Source: Chloracidobacterium sp.
Lineage (GTDB): Bacteria > Acidobacteriota > Blastocatellia > Pyrinomonadales > Pyrinomonadaceae
DNA length: 64,000 nt
Assembly (NCBI GenBank): GCA_016712045.1
Contig: JADJRV010000003.1
Coordinates: 186,001 to 250,000 of the forward strand
Direction: 5' to 3'
The notes below the pieces were generated by a model. It was given only the letters and a program-made list of their open reading frames with translations, was not told where the DNA came from and ran no database searches. A program made the position numbers and the translations under genes. Shown here one piece after another: positions 10,475 to 21,713 of this stretch (positions within the stretch are counted from its first letter, which is position 1; the number at the start of each line of letters is the position of its first letter).

Positions 10475-11166
10475 TCAATCCCCTTCCGCTTTCCTGCCCT
10501 TTCCGCCTCCTAACATTCCTAGACGGGCATTTTCATTTCGGATGCGGCCGGATGCTTTCGGTGGATCTGGGTCAAGGTAATGGCTTGATCTTTTCGTGGC
10601 CTCGTAAACAAGATTGTCAGCGACCTGCAACTCTAAATAAGTATCTTTGGGAACGAATGCAGGCTCGCGGGTGAAATGAAAAAACTCGTCCACACCCCTC
10701 TTGTTCAGAGCATCGCGTGGCTGTTTCCCTGTTTGTGGGGCCGCGGACTCAAAATAGTGGGTGTTTTTTGTCTGGGAAAAATTTGTCTAGCCACAGTTTA
10801 TGCTGAATAAGCAGCCAAGTCGCACAGAAATAGTGGGCGTTGAAAATTGGTGGAATTGGCCTCGGCCAAGAAGCAACCACTTCTGCGTAGTCGCTCGGCT
10901 TTACGGTGGCGACTGAGACAAGCTCGACGTGATTTTTACAAAGGGTGTTAATTAACTTACCGCCGAAATCTTTACATCGATCAAGGCTCCAGTCTTTGTA
11001 AACTGACCGCTCACGTCCCTCGGGCGTTGCAAATTCGTTGGCGTGAAACACCTTTCATCTGGCTCGTTTTGAGCACTCTCCGCAATCCGCTTGCGGCGCG
11101 GCGCAACGCGACCATAGGAACACTTTGGGTCACAACCTCAGATTCGTCAGCAAACGCTATAAACAT
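10475..11166 (-). pseudogene. DUF3800-family protein, broken by two indels
   Basis: Three frames join into one ~230-residue protein of normal family length. The N-terminus is MFIAFADES (the DUF3800 xxDES motif). An extra base at about 11051 leads into MK-VFHANEFATPEGRERS and a central region ending KLWLDKFFPDKK. A second indel in the T run at 10764-10769 leads to HYFESAAPQTGKQPRDALNK and the C-terminal LELQVADNLVYEATK, the conserved Q.AD..aYe motif. DUF3800 proteins have an RNase H-like fold and are common in accessory and defence-associated DNA. Both lesions sit at short homopolymers, so the gene may be intact in the organism. Confidence 0.6.
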
Positions 11167-11580
11167 TGTGTGTAGACTTTCTCTTTCGCTAAACGTCAAT
11201 CGTCAAAGTACTATTCCAGTACTCACTCTGTGTTAAGCATATCTCATCACCTTAAACCTTAATAGATATAAGTATATTACTGCCCAGATTTATACCTGCC
11301 CAGACAATGAAGGGAAAATCCTCGATAAACTAATTGCTGTATTATATTGTTTGAGATCGCACAACATGCGTCTAAAAGCCGCAACCCTCCTGTCTACGAG
11401 GGGAGTATGATACCGCTCCATTGCATAGCCCGCAGGCGAATGTTATATATATCTTTCCAGTAATTATTTTCTGACAACCCGATTTGAAACTGTTTATCCG
11501 CCGCGGATCTGATGCCGCGAGTGTATTTGTAAATGCGGCGGTGATCGATAGAGTGCTACCAACCTAAGGAGAGAATTTCG
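11167..11580. other. Intergenic stretch with a decayed copy of the 10378 terminator motif
   Basis: This AT-rich 414-bp gap separates the divergent DUF3800 gene and the metalloprotease. It holds a diverged copy (11372-11408, CTAAAAGCCGCAACCCTCCT) of the terminator module at 10378-10417, without the closing T run. A good ribosome site (AAGGAGAG, about 11565-11572) precedes the gene at 11581. No convincing promoter pair and no further gene were seen. Confidence 0.5.
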
Positions 11581-14186
11581 ATGAATGGAACCGTAATTAG
11601 AGTTTTGCTTTTGAGCGTGTGTTTGATGGCGTCGGCGTTGGCCGTGGCCGCTCAAGACACGCCACCCGATACCCCGCCCACACCCGGCGGACAGCGTCCC
11701 GGCGGTGCCGGCCCGTCAACCGACCCGCAACCGTATGACAAGGTCATCACCAAAGACGCCAAAACCAAAAAAGGCCTGTTTGCGGTGCACCAGGTCAAAG
11801 ACAAATATTTTTACGAGATCCCTAAAACTGAGCTCGGCAAAGAATTTCTCTGGGTCACACAGATCGCCCGCACAACCCTCGGCGTCGGTTACGGCGGACA
11901 GTCACTCGGCAACCGCGTCGTGCGTTGGGAACGCAATGAAAACAAGATCAACCTCCGCAGCATCAACTACAGCGTCGTCGCCGACCCAAATAAACCAATA
12001 TCCGAGGCGGTAAAAGCGTCGAACAATGATTCGATCATTATGACGTTTAACGTCGCGGCTTGGGGGCCGGACGAATCGGCGGTCATCGACGTGACGCGTT
12101 TGTTTGGAACGGATGTATTTGAATTTAGCGCCCGCCAGCGGCTCAACGCCACGGCTCTCGACGCGACGCGTTCGTACATCGAGCGCGTCACACCCTATCC
12201 GACGAATATCGAGGCTGAGTCTTCGATGACATATACACGTGCCGCTCCTCCTGCCGGAGCAGGCGGCGGCGGATTTCCTGCAGCCGCAGCAACCGGCGGT
12301 ATGAACCCCGGCAGCGCGACGGTCGTGCTGCATTACAGTATGGTCAAGCTGCCCGAAAATCCGATGATGCCGCGTCTGTTTGACGAGCGTGTCGGTTATT
12401 TTTCGCAGACACAGATCGATTACGGCCGCAGCGAGCACAAAGCTCCTGAGACGCGCTACATCCGCCGTTGGAGACTAGAAAAGAAAGACCCGACTGCCGA
12501 ACTGTCAGAACCGGTCAAGCCGATCGTTTATTACATCGACGCGGCAACCCCGGCACGATGGATCCCGTTTATGATCAAGGGCGTCGAGAAATGGCAGAAA
12601 GCGTTTGAGGCCGCTGGCTTTAAGAACGCGATCATTGCCAAAGTCGCCCCGACCAAGAAAGAGGACCCCGATTTCAGCCCCGAAGATGCCCGCTACTCGG
12701 TCATCCGCTGGCTGCCTTCGACAATTGAGAACGCTTCGGGGCCGCACATCGCCGATCCGCGAACCGGCGAGATCCTCGAGTCGGACATCCAGTTTTACCA
12801 CAACATCATGAACCTCCAGCGTTCGTGGTATTTTCTGCAGGCAGGTGCCCTCGACCCGCGTGCACAGCGTTTCCCTTTCCCAGACGACCTGATGGGCGTG
12901 CTCATCGAATACGTCTGTGCCCACGAGGTCGGCCACACGCTCGGGTTTCAGCACAACATGAAAGCCAGCTCGACCTATCCGCAGGAAAAGGTCCGCGACA
13001 AAGAGTGGGTCAAAAAGATGGGCCACACGCCGACGCTGATGGACTATTCGCGGTTTAACTATGTCGCCCAGCCTGAGGACGGCATCCCTGTCGAAGACCT
13101 CGTTCCCGGCATCGGTCCGTATGACGTCTGGGCGACAATGTGGGGTTATAAACCGATCCCCGCCGCCCGCACACCCGACGCTGAGAAAAATACCCTCAAC
13201 GAATGGGCAAAGGCTCAGGACACAACCCCGTGGCTGCGTTTCTCGACCGATGGTACAGCCGGTAGCGATCCGGGCGAACTGACCGAAGCCGTTGGTGATG
13301 CAGACGCAGTCAAATCATCAGGTTTGGGGCTACTCAATCTGAAACGCATCTCAAAGATGCTCGTCCCCGCGACGACCACGCAAAACGGCGAAGACTATAG
13401 TGACCTTGCCGAACTATACGGCCGCATGATCGGCCAGTGGACGCTCGAGAACAATCACGTTGCCGCGATCGTCGGCGGATATGATTCGCAGCAGCGACAC
13501 ATCGGGCAGCCGGGACCGCGTTTTATGGCGGTGTCAAAAGCTCGTCAGGCTGAGGCGGTCAAGTATCTGAATGAAAATGCTTTTGCCACGCCAACCTGGG
13601 CGATCGATAAGGATATTATCCGTAAGATCGAACCTATTGGAGCTCTAAACCGCATTCGCAATGCACAGAACAGCACGCTTAATAACCTGCTCTCGAGCTC
13701 GCGTTTCGCACGTTTGATCGAACAGCAGGCCCTTGACGGCAATAATGCTTATCAAGCGGCTGATTTCCTGGCGGATGTTCGCGGCGGAGTTTGGAGTGAG
13801 TTAATTGCCCCGAAGGTCGCCGTAGATGCCTATCGCCGCAATTTACAGCGTTCGTATCTGGACATTGCTAACACAAAGTTAAATGCTCCCCGGCAGCGGC
13901 ACCGCAAGGACTGCCACCGGGATTTGCGGCAAATTTCATCACCAGCGGCGATGAAAAAGCGTTTTATCGAGCCGAACTTCGTACGATCAGTTCGATGGCC
14001 GGGTCTGCTCTTGCTCGAACGACGGATAAAGCGACTCGTGCCCATTTAGAGAGCGTCCGCGATCAGATCGCAAAGATCCTTAATCCTGAATCTGCCGGCA
14101 CCGCAACCCGCGCAGCGTTCAATAGCATGGACATCTTTTTGAAAGATTCCGACTCGTGCTGGCCAGACTATATCGTCCGGCCGTAA
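11581..14186 (+). CDS. Exported zinc-dependent metalloprotease (DUF5117/DUF4953 type), one frameshift
   Basis: A signal peptide (MNGTVIRVLLLSVCLMASAL...AVAAQ) precedes a long protein with the zinc site H448-E-V-G-H452-T-L-G-F-Q-H458, the extended HExxHxxGxxH motif of metzincin-like enzymes. Downstream LMDYSRFNYVAQPEDG is typical of the DUF4953/DUF5117 metalloprotease family, which acts outside the cytoplasm. The first frame ends at 14049 with an Arg-rich tail. Restoring one C in the C run at 13888-13891 gives the expected C-terminus (GLPPGFAANFITSGDEKAFY to LNPES) and a stop at 14186. A terminator follows at 14214. The substrate is unknown. Confidence 0.85.
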
Positions 14187-14213
14187 CGTCGCGATCTATT
14201 TATCAACCACTTT

Positions 14214-14241
14214 GGGCAGCTCATCCGAGCTGCCCTTTTTT
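14214..14241 (+). terminator. Intrinsic terminator after the metalloprotease gene
   Basis: A perfect 9-bp stem (GGGCAGCTC / GAGCTGCCC) with a 4-base loop is followed by six T. Confidence 0.9.
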
Positions 14242-14318
14242 CGTGCCGCCAAACAATTTGTCCAACCAACCGTAAAAAGCTATATTCTAATCATCGACGA
14301 CAGGAGAACCCCGACATT

Positions 14319-16479
14319 ATGAAAATGCTATTTAGTTTGAGAACTGTGGCTGTAGCTCTGATAGCTATGGCTGCTGCAATATTTATGACCACCAATAACG
14401 AGATCCTTACGAACGCCGCCGAACCCGCCGCGGCTAACCCTTTGACCGAAAAATGGACGGGCCCATACGGCGGCATCCCGCCTTTTGACAAGGTAAAGGT
14501 GTCGGATTTCGAACCTGCACTCGAAGCCGCGATGGCGGAAAATCTGGCTGAGATCGATGCCATTGCCAATAACAAGGCCGCCCCGACATTCGAAAACACG
14601 ATCGCCGCGATGGAAAAGACCGGCCACACTCTCGACCGCGTCTCAACGATCTACGGTATCTGGTCGGGCAGCATGAGCACCCCCGAGATGGACGCGGTCA
14701 ACACGCGAATGGCACCAAAGCTCGCAGCATTTGGCGACAAGATCTCGCAGAACGAGGCACTGTTCAAGCGAATTGAGGCGATCTACAATTCACCTGAAAA
14801 GAAAAAGCTTACGTCCGAACAGCAGCGGCTCGTTTGGCTCAATTACACAAACTTTGTCCGCTCCGGTGCAAAACTCGGTGCCGAACAGAAAAAGCGTTTA
14901 TCAGAGATCAATCAGGCTCTCGCCGGGCACTTTACAAAATTTAGCCAAAACCTGCTCGCCGACGAAAGCGGCCCATATATTACTCTCGACACCGAAGCCG
15001 ATATGGCGGGGCTTTCGCAATCGTTGCGTGATGCTGCAGCAGCCGCGGCGAAATCAAAGAACGTTAAGGCCGCGGGGATCATCCGCAACACTCGCTCGTC
15101 AGTCGATCCTTTCCTAACCTATTCCGACCGGCGCGATCTGAGCGAAAAGGTCTGGAAGATGTTCATCAACCGCGGCGACAACGGCGATTCGCATGACAAC
15201 AACGGGATCATCCCGGAAATTCTAAAATTGCGGGCCGAACGTGCAAAGCTGCTAGGGTACGCAACGCATGCCCATTGGCGTTTAGAAAACGCGATGGCGA
15301 AAAATCCTGACAACGCTATGAAGTTGATGGAAGGCGTCTGGCCCGCAGCTCTAGCTCGCGTCAAAGAAGAGGTCGCCGACATGCAGGCACTCGCCGACAA
15401 AGAGGGTACAAAGATAAAGATCGAGCCTTGGGATTATCGCTTTTACATGGAAAGGGTTCGCAAACAGCGTTACGACCTTGACCAAAATGAGGTCAAACCT
15501 TATCTGCAACTCGACAAGATGCGCGAAGCGATGTTTTGGGTCGCGGGTGAGCTGTTCGATTTCTCTTTTACAAGGGTCGACAACGTGCCGGTTTATCACG
15601 CTGACATGTCCGTCTATGAGGTCAAAAACAAAACCACCGGCAAGCACATCGGGCGATGGTATTTTGACCCGTACGCCCGCGACGGCAAACGCAGCGGCGC
15701 GTGGATGAACGCCTACCGCAGCCAGGAACGCGTCGACGGCGACATCACTACGATCGTTTCTAACAACTCCAATTTTGTTAAAGGAAAGCCGGGCGAACCG
15801 GTGCTTATCTCTTGGGACGATGCGACGACGATGTTTCACGAATTTGGCCACGCCCTGCACGGCCTATCGTCAAACGTGACATATCCGACGCTTTCGGGCA
15901 CAAATGTCGCTCGCGACTATGTCGAGTTCCCTTCGCAGCTGCTTGAGCATTGGGTCTCAACGCCCGAAGTTTTGTCGAAATTTATGCTTCATTACCAAAC
16001 CGGCAAACCGATCCCACAGGCTTTGGTCGATAAGATCAATAAGGCAGCGACATTCAATCAGGGATTTGCGACGCTTGAATATTTGTCGAGTGCCCTGGTC
16101 GATATGAAGCTACACCTTGCCGGTGACAAGCCGATAAACGCTGACGCATTTGAAAAGGAAACGCTAGCGTCGCTTGGAATGCCAAGTGAACTCGTGATGC
16201 GTCACCGCACACCGCAATTTGGCCACGTTTTCTCAAGCGATGGTTATTCGGCGGGTTATTACAGCTATCTGTGGTCGGATGTATTGACTGCGGATGCGTT
16301 TGGTGCATTTACGGAGGGGAAAGGCCCGTACGACAAAGATGTAGCCAAGCGGCTGACAAAGTATATCTTCAGCGTTGGCAACACGGTCGATCCGGCTGAG
16401 GCTTACCGCAATTTCCGCCCGCGACCCGAATGTTGATGCGTTAATGATAAAACGGGGCTTTCCGGTTAATAAGAAATAG
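14319..16479 (+). CDS. dcp: Exported M3-family peptidyl-dipeptidase (Dcp-like), C-terminal frameshift
   Basis: This thimet-oligopeptidase-clan zinc peptidase has an N-terminal export signal (residues 1 to about 30) and the motif TTMFHEFGHALHGL (H507, E508, H511), with the downstream zinc-ligand Glu region (EFPSQLLEHW). The start at 14319 has AGGAG about 12 bases upstream. Dcp removes C-terminal dipeptides from peptides, here probably in the periplasm. The direct frame stops at 16436 after NFRPRPEC. Removing one C from the run at 16418-16420 gives F-R-R-D-P-N-V-D-A-L and KRGFPVNKK, the normal Dcp ending, with a stop at 16479. That end overlaps the convergent response-regulator gene by 39 bases. 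Confidence 0.9.
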
Positions 16480-17879
16480 TTCAGCGCGGGCTTTAGCCCG
16501 TAAGAACGCGTTAAATCGCGCACTCTGACCGCTAACTTTGATCCCAAGATTCCGCATTCTGCGGTACAAATGGCTGCGGTCGACACCCATGTCTTCCGCA
16601 GCCTTTGCTACATTTCCGTCAAATTCGGCAAGCTTGTGCTGGATAAATTCGCGTTGATAGGCGTCCGTGGCGTCTTTAAATGTAGGAAAACGAAAGCTGA
16701 TCGCCGGCGTTTCGTTGGCGGTTTCAAGTTCGGGCAGATCGTCCGCCGCGACCTTTGTCTTGCCGGACATGATGACGATTCGTTCGACGGTGTTCTTTAA
16801 CTCGCGAACGTTTCCATACCAGTCGTTCGACTGTAGGCTCTCGATCGCGTCGGCGGTAAATTCCTTTAACGGCTTTCCGTATTCCGCTGAAAATTTGCGA
16901 TTAAAATGCTCAACGAGCACAGGAATATCCTCGCGGCGTTCGCGAAGCGGCGGGACCGAAACGGGATCACATTTAGCCGATAGAAAAGATCAGCTCGGAA
17001 ATTGCCATCATCGATCAGACTGTCGAGCGGTTTGTTCGTCGCGGAAATAACGCGCACGTCAACCGAAACCGGCGTATTACTGCCGACCGGTTCGAACCGC
17101 TGCTCTTCCAAAACCCTCAACATTTTCGCCTGAACACGCGGTGACATATCGCCGATCTCATCAAGAAATAGCGTCGCACCGTCAGCCATCTCAAACTTAC
17201 CTTTCTTCGCCCTCATCGCACCGGAAAAAGCTCCCTTTGCGTGACCAAACAATTCCGACTCGACCAACTCCTCAGGTATTGCAGCGGAGTTTATTTCGAC
17301 AAATGCCAGGTTTCGCCGCTTAGATTGGGCGTGGATAGCCCTGGCTACAAGTTCCTTTCCTGTGCCGCTCTCACCGGAGATCAGCACACGGCCGTCGGTC
17401 GGGGCGACGATCGATATCTGCTTTCGCAGAGCACGCATAGCCACCGATTCGCCAACCATCACATATTGCTCGGCGATCTCGCTTTGAAGCTGTTCATTGA
17501 CGCGCTCGAGGTCGCGTTGGCGAAGCGCGTTTTTGACAGTGACGACCGTGCGTTCGAGGCTGAGCGGTTTTTCTATAAAATCAAAAGCACCGAGTTTGGT
17601 CGATCTAACCGCCGTCTCAATATTTCCATGACCCGAGATCATCACAACTGCCGCGTCATTTCCCTCTTCTTTTAGCTTTGCAAGCGTGTCGAGCCCGTCG
17701 ATACCATCGCCAAGCCAGATGTCGAGCAGGATGCAGCCAAAGTTCTGCGTTCGAGCCATCTCAAGGCCTGTCTCGCCCGACTCCGCCGTTTCGACAGCAA
17801 ACCCTTCGTCCTCGAGCACGCCGCGCAGCGTGTCGCGGATCCCCCGCTCGTCGTCAATTATCAGTATCAAATTCTGCAT
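16441..17879 (-). CDS. NtrX-like sigma54-dependent response regulator (frameshifted)
   Basis: The domain order is receiver (acidic pocket D9/D10, phospho-acceptor D53 in CILLDIW), AAA+ sigma54 activator (Walker A GESGTGKE, Walker B TLFLDEIGD), then a Fis-type helix-turn-helix (VAKAAEDMGVDRSHLYRRM). The sigma54-contacting loop reads GAFSGA instead of GAFTGA. A base is missing at about 16956: the frame changes from NVIPFRSRR to the expected NVIPFR-VPPLRERREDIPVL. It lies 3 bases downstream of the sensor kinase gene, so the two form a two-component pair. By family resemblance it is NtrYX-like and would switch on sigma54 promoters under nitrogen or redox stress. The signal here is not known. Confidence 0.9.
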
Positions 17880-17882
17880 TTG

Positions 17883-19706
17883 CTATCCGTTCACCGGCAA
17901 CTCAATTGTAAATCTTGCACCTTGCGGCTGGTTTGCCGCAACCACGATACGGCCGTGGTGCTCCATAATTATACGTTTAACTATCGCGAGGCCAAGCCCC
18001 GTACCGCGTCCTTTTGTCGAAAAATACGGCTGAAACAGCTTTTGCAGGTCAGACGCCGGAATGCCTTTGCCGTTGTCGGCGATCTCGGCGACGATGATGT
18101 CACGTGCCTGATCGTGGCGGGTCGTGATCTCTATCCGGCGGTCGCTCTGTTCAGAATTAAAAGCCTCGGCGGCGTTTTCGATCAGATTTACAAAAACACG
18201 CTTTAGTTGCTCCTCGTCAAGCAATACCTCGGGCAGTTCGCCGCCCTCGGCAAAGTCGATCAACACACCCGGAAATTTCCCCTCAAACCCCGCGATCGCC
18301 TGATAAACAACTGCATTGACATCGCCGGCCTCAAGCTTTGCGTCCGGCAACCGTGCAAATCGCGAAAACTCATCGACCATCGATTTCAGCGACGAAACCT
18401 CACGCAAGATCGTCGCCGTGCTCTCGTGTACGACATCGCCGATCGGGCCTTTGTCATTGATTCGTTTGCCGATCCCCAGTTCTTCATGCCCTGTCCGGTC
18501 AAATCTTTTTGCGATACGCTCAGCCGAAAGCTGTATCGGCGTGAGCGGATTTTTGATCTCGTGAGCCATGCGGCGGGCGACCTCTTGCCATGCCGACGCA
18601 CGTTGCGCAGCGATAAGCTCCGAAAGATCCTCGATCACAAGAACGACGCCGCTTTCCGCAGGTAGAGCCGACGCGGTTATCGCAACTGTCCGTCCGTCTG
18701 CCGCATTACCATCGCCGTTCGAATTAGCAGGTTTGAGAACCGTCTGATCCGACGCATTACCGACGCGGCGGGCTCGCCCGATCAATCTTTCAAAAACTTT
18801 CAGGTCGTCACCTTCGGCGAGATCCACTACAGAAACTCCGGCAAAATCATCTCCCTTTAACCCCAATATCTCTATCGCCGCACCATTAATAGTACTGACA
18901 TGATCGTCCGGGTCAAACGAGATCACACCTGTTGGCAGCGTGTCGAGAACCGTCTCGATATATCGGCGGCGTTCGGCGATCTCAACGGCGTTTGCCTCGA
19001 GCCGAGCGGACATATCGTTAAACGCATTTACAAGGATCGCAAGTTCATCCTCGGCGAGTACATCGACGCGATGCGTGAGATTCCCTCGTGCGATCTCACT
19101 CGCCCCCTCGGCCAGTGCCTTGATTGGCGTCGTCAGCCCGCGAGCAACATAAAACGCTATCCACGACGAAGCAAACATCAGCAAAAACGTCAGCACCCCA
19201 AGCGTCAACAACCCGATGCTGCGGATCGTCGCCTGTTGCTTTCCGAGCCGATCCAATTCGGCTAACGCATCGCGGACGGCGGGCGTCTGTTCAGCCGTTC
19301 GTGTTTGCTGTAAGACCTGCTGCGGGATCTGGGAGAACCATCGCTCAAGCGCGCGATTCAAAAATAGATATGAAAACGCCGCCATCGCTATGATCGGTAG
19401 CAGGCTGACGGCAAAAAAATAGATCAGCAGCCGCGTCTTGATCTGTGCGCCAAGCTCAAACGTCCTCCGCTCGCGAATCAGCTTGATTATGCTCCGCAAA
19501 AAGATAAATCCGAATACAATGAACGCAATAAAATTGAGCGAAGATAACGCATACAGCATTATGAGATCGCTCGAAGACTCGATGTTAAATGTTTTCCAGA
19601 GATTCGATGATTGTAGGACAACGAGCAGCGTCAGCGTCGCGGCCATCAGCAAGCCAATGACCCACGGCATCTTTCGCCTTTTCACTTTCACGGCCCCGTT
19701 TTCCAC
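17883..19706 (-). CDS. NtrY-like membrane sensor histidine kinase
   Basis: The 607-residue protein has three or four membrane segments in the first ~200 residues, a HAMP linker (GLTTPIKALAEGASEIARGN), a PAS-like domain (TVLDTLPTGVISFDPDDHV), a HisKA domain with phospho-acceptor H382 in MAHEIKNPLTPIQLSAERIA, and an HATPase domain (N box LIENAAEAF, G boxes DNGKGIP and GRGTGLGLAIVKRI). This layout matches NtrY. It is cotranscribed with the regulator that follows 3 bases later. It should autophosphorylate and pass phosphate to D53 of that regulator. Confidence 0.92.
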   Translation of the reverse strand: MENGAVKVKRRKMPWVIGLLMAATLTLLVVLQSSNLWKTFNIESSSDLIMLYALSSLNFIAFIVFGFIFLRSIIKLIRERRTFELGAQIKTRLLIYFFAVSLLPIIAMAAFSYLFLNRALERWFSQIPQQVLQQTRTAEQTPAVRDALAELDRLGKQQATIRSIGLLTLGVLTFLLMFASSWIAFYVARGLTTPIKALAEGASEIARGNLTHRVDVLAEDELAILVNAFNDMSARLEANAVEIAERRRYIETVLDTLPTGVISFDPDDHVSTINGAAIEILGLKGDDFAGVSVVDLAEGDDLKVFERLIGRARRVGNASDQTVLKPANSNGDGNAADGRTVAITASALPAESGVVLVIEDLSELIAAQRASAWQEVARRMAHEIKNPLTPIQLSAERIAKRFDRTGHEELGIGKRINDKGPIGDVVHESTATILREVSSLKSMVDEFSRFARLPDAKLEAGDVNAVVYQAIAGFEGKFPGVLIDFAEGGELPEVLLDEEQLKRVFVNLIENAAEAFNSEQSDRRIEITTRHDQARDIIVAEIADNGKGIPASDLQKLFQPYFSTKGRGTGLGLAIVKRIIMEHHGRIVVAANQPQGARFTIELPVNG

Positions 19707-19818
19707 GAGTGCAAGTTTAACACGCCCGCCTGTGGGGTAGAATCTGGGTTAGCCGGGCTAGCGTTTTTTAGCCGCAAATCAACGCGGATACGGGGGTTTC
19801 GTCAAATCTTAAAATTTA

Positions 19819-20730
19819 ATGAAACAACTATTTTTCGACGACAAAGGGCAGATCCGCAGCGGCTGGCGGGCGGTGACATTTCTGTTTTCGTTTCTGCTAA
19901 TAGCCTACGGCCTGATATTTCTGAGCCTGATCGTCCTCGCTCAACTCCAAGGAAGCGAATCGGTCACCGGTTATCTGCCGCTACTCATCCCGTTCACGAT
20001 CTCGTCGATCATCGCGATACTGCTCGGCTGGCTATTTGCGAAGATATTTGAAAACCTGCCGTTTCGTGTACTCGGCATTTCGTTTCGCGGCAGTTGGTTT
20101 CGGAATCTTTTCGCAGGACTCGCGTTGGGCGGTGTAGCTATCGCCAGCGCGGTGCTTATTGCTGTGATATCGGGCGGTATGAGTTTGACGTTAAACCGAG
20201 ATTCGTCAGGCTCGGCTATCGCAACGACGCTTGCGGTGACGCTCGTGATATTTATCGCCGGAGCCGTTTCCGAAGAGACGCTCTTTCGCGGTTATTTGCT
20301 GCAGACGTTTGCGAGGTCAAACCTCGTCGTCTTTGGCATCGGTTTTACATCGCTGCTGTTTGCGTTTGCCCACAACGCCAATCCCGACGCGAGCCGCCTG
20401 TCACTCGTCAACACTTTTCTTGCAGGCATCTGGTTCGCCCTCGCCTATCTAAAGACACGCGACCTGTGGTTTCCGCTTGGGTTACATCTGATGTGGAATT
20501 GGCTGCAAGGCCCGGTCTTTGGGATAAACGTAAGCGGCATCGCCCAATTCAGCCCCGACCCGCTCTTGCGGGCAACCGACTCCGGCCCCGTCTGGCTCAC
20601 CGGCGGCAGCTACGGAATCGAAGGCGGCATCGTCTGCACGATCGCGATCGTTATCTCGATGGGATTGATCTACTTCCTGCCCGGACTCAAGCCCGACTCT
20701 CCGAGCTCTGCACCGACAACCGACAACTGA
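19819..20730 (+). CDS. CPBP-family intramembrane glutamic endopeptidase
   Basis: The polytopic membrane protein (303 aa) has the CPBP/CAAX-protease signature: E152-E153-xxx-R in SEETLFRGYLLQTF, a second motif FAHN, and a third around LHLMWNW. Relatives cleave prenylated or membrane substrates, and many prokaryotic members have unknown targets. Its C-terminus and stop codon run into a heptanucleotide repeat (20712-20743), so the last residues (SAPTTDN) are repeat-derived. The convergent nadC ends 14 bases beyond. Confidence 0.88.
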   Translation: MKQLFFDDKGQIRSGWRAVTFLFSFLLIAYGLIFLSLIVLAQLQGSESVTGYLPLLIPFTISSIIAILLGWLFAKIFENLPFRVLGISFRGSWFRNLFAGLALGGVAIASAVLIAVISGGMSLTLNRDSSGSAIATTLAVTLVIFIAGAVSEETLFRGYLLQTFARSNLVVFGIGFTSLLFAFAHNANPDASRLSLVNTFLAGIWFALAYLKTRDLWFPLGLHLMWNWLQGPVFGINVSGIAQFSPDPLLRATDSGPVWLTGGSYGIEGGIVCTIAIVISMGLIYFLPGLKPDSPSSAPTTDN

Positions 20731-20743
20731 CAACCGACAACTC
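20712..20743. repeat. Heptanucleotide tandem repeat, ACCGACA type
   Basis: Four 7-bp units (ACCGACA, ACCGACA, ACTGACA, ACCGACA) plus a partial fifth lie between the convergent ends of the CPBP protease gene and nadC. They include the protease stop codon. Confidence 0.75.
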
Positions 20744-21601
20744 TTAAGCAGTCTGTATTTTGAAGCTAATATCCACCGCTCTCGCCGAGTGCGTCAGACG
20801 TCCGACGGAGATCAGATCGACTCCGGCGTCGGCATACGAACGTACGCGGTCGAGGTCCATGTTGCCGGAGGCTTCGATGAGGACGGCGGGGTTCATGCCG
20901 CGGGCCATTTGGACTAATTTTGCGGCTTCGTCCGGAGTTTGATTATCAAGCATCACGATCTCGGCACCGGCGTTTATCGCCTCGCGAAGCTGTGCCCAGT
21001 TCGTCACCTCGACCTCGATCTTGTGCAGATGCCCGGACGTCGCACGTGCGGCCGCGACGGCCTCGGTGATGCCGCCGGAGAGGGCGATGTGGTTGTCTTT
21101 GATCAAAATGCCGTCGTCGAGGCCCATGCGATGATTCTTACCGCCGCCGATGGTGACCGCGTATTTCTCCAGCATCCTTAATCCCGGCGTCGTCTTACGC
21201 GTATCGACAATGCTCGCTCCGGTGCCTTCGATAGCTTTCACAAAAGCTCGCGTGAGCGTCGCGATGCCGGACATCCGCTGCAGCAGATTTAACGCAACGC
21301 GTTCGCCGGTGAGCAAAACGTCCGCGTAGCCTTTGAGCGTGCCAAACACCGTTCCTTCTTCGACCTCGTCGCCGTCGTTAAAAGTCGTTTCGATCTCAGT
21401 GATCTCCGGGTCGAGGTGAAAAAACACCGCCTCCGCCACATCAAAGCCGCAGATCACGAGAAACTCCTTCGCCAAAAAACGCCCTTGGCCGCGCGTATCC
21501 GGGGCGACGGTCGCACGGGTGGTAATATCGCCGCGGCCGATGTCCTCCGCCAAAAATTCGCCGATCGCCGACATCACATCGCCATTTTCAAGCCAGTTCA
21601 T
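20744..21601 (-). CDS. nadC: Nicotinate-nucleotide diphosphorylase (carboxylating)
   Basis: Quinolinate phosphoribosyltransferase converts quinolinate and PRPP to nicotinate mononucleotide in de novo NAD synthesis. Its 285 aa is the normal length. Recognisable elements are the N-terminal EDIGRGDITT, the substrate-binding VDTRKTTPGLRMLEKYAV, GGGKNHRMGLDDGILIKDNH, and the C-terminal barrel strands IEVEV, MLDN, EASGNM and SVGRLTHS. The start at 21601 lies 17 bases from a long palindromic repeat, which leaves little room for a conventional leader. No Shine-Dalgarno site is obvious. nadA and nadB are not nearby. Confidence 0.97.
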   Translation of the reverse strand: MNWLENGDVMSAIGEFLAEDIGRGDITTRATVAPDTRGQGRFLAKEFLVICGFDVAEAVFFHLDPEITEIETTFNDGDEVEEGTVFGTLKGYADVLLTGERVALNLLQRMSGIATLTRAFVKAIEGTGASIVDTRKTTPGLRMLEKYAVTIGGGKNHRMGLDDGILIKDNHIALSGGITEAVAAARATSGHLHKIEVEVTNWAQLREAINAGAEIVMLDNQTPDEAAKLVQMARGMNPAVLIEASGNMDLDRVRSYADAGVDLISVGRLTHSARAVDISFKIQTA

Positions 21602-21618
21602 ATGATTATCAGACTAAT

Positions 21619-21693
21619 GCAGAAGCCCGCGCGTAAGCAAGGGCTTAACTCTCAAGTTGGATGTTAAGCCCTTACTAACGTGCGGGCTTCTGC
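21619..21693. repeat. Dispersed long-stem palindrome, copy 2
   Basis: This 75-bp element starts GCAGAAGCCCGCGCGTAAGC and ends with its near-complement. The inner stem is GGGCTTAAC/GTTAAGCCC, whereas copies 3 and 4 have GGGCGTAAC/GTTACGCCC. Both arms changed together, so pairing is kept. The loop (TCAAGTTGGATG) is the reverse complement of the copy 4 loop, so this copy is inverted relative to it. It sits between the divergent nadC and the gene at 21770. Confidence 0.9.
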
Positions 21694-21713
21694 AATTGGA
21701 AAAAGCCGCCCGA

